From Flavobacterium sp. (GTDB taxonomy: Bacteria; Bacteroidota; Bacteroidia; Flavobacteriales; Flavobacteriaceae): DNA of 5,974 bases. This document shows positions 5,938-5,974 of this stretch, one piece after another. The translations under genes and the position numbers were made by a program. Position 1 is the first letter of the stretch. Each line of letters opens with the position of its first letter. Location of the stretch: assembly GCA_030150335.1 (NCBI GenBank), contig JASLGC010000301.1, positions 1 through 5,974 on the forward strand. Direction: 5' to 3'. The notes beneath the pieces are model-generated. The model ran no database searches. It had not been told where the DNA came from and worked only from the letters and a program-made list of their open reading frames with translations.

Positions 5938-5974
5938 ATGCAAGAAGGAACAGTAAAATTCTTCAATGAAACTA
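5938..5974 (+). CDS. Small cold-shock protein (CspA family), 5' end only
   Basis: Twelve codons are visible before the window ends: MQEGTVKFFNET. This is the start of a classical single-domain cold-shock protein, where the family has GTVKWFN or GTVKFFN leading into the KGFGFI RNP1 motif. It lies 23 bp after the CSD gene on the same strand with no terminator in the gap, so it probably belongs to the same operon. The usual length of about 65-70 residues places its stop roughly 170 bp beyond the window. Confidence 0.85.
   Translation, partial: MQEGTVKFFNET

Overview
The window looks like chromosomal DNA from a member of the Bacteroidota, most likely the Flavobacteriaceae. The evidence is an AT-rich sequence with very AT-rich spacers, promoter elements of the Bacteroidota type (TAnnTTTG at -7, TTTG near -33), AT-rich start contexts mostly without a Shine-Dalgarno site, a lipoprotein whose lipidated Cys is followed by SSDD, and a cold-shock-domain protein with a lysine-rich N-terminus. 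A Myroides- or Flavobacterium-like host is my guess; no marker gene proves it.

The left half (1-3290) reads on the minus strand. From the right, a well-formed promoter (3261-3290) drives a secreted protein of unknown function (2190-3179). Next is a small lipoprotein (1593-2036), probably in the same transcript, closed by a strong intrinsic terminator (1507-1546). A perfect -7 element (1421-1428) then probably starts a second unit: about 300 nt of leader containing a cluster of inverted repeats, then a three-span membrane protein resembling DUF3592 (518-1117), closed by another intrinsic terminator (482-509). Last is an ankyrin-repeat protein that runs off the left edge (1-346), with a perfect 8-bp inverted repeat just upstream of its start.

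The middle (about 3300-4333) holds no gene I can support. It separates two divergent transcription units. Its right part has a perfect -7 element on the plus strand (3900-3907), which would give the helicase mRNA a leader of about 420 nt with alternative hairpins. The right half (4334 to the end) is a plus-strand cluster: an RhlE-type DEAD-box RNA helicase, a cold-shock-domain protein with a basic N-terminal extension, and the first 12 codons of a classical small cold-shock protein. The gaps are only 30 and 23 bp with no terminator, so this is probably an RNA-remodelling operon: the helicase unwinds RNA and the two CSD proteins bind single-stranded RNA. A role in cold or growth-transition adaptation is inferred from the families.

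I see no mobile element, CRISPR array, tRNA or rRNA, and no convincing new defence or toxin system. The points most worth checking are the possible long structured leader of the helicase operon, the inverted-repeat cluster at 1245-1340, and the operator-like repeat at 365-381.
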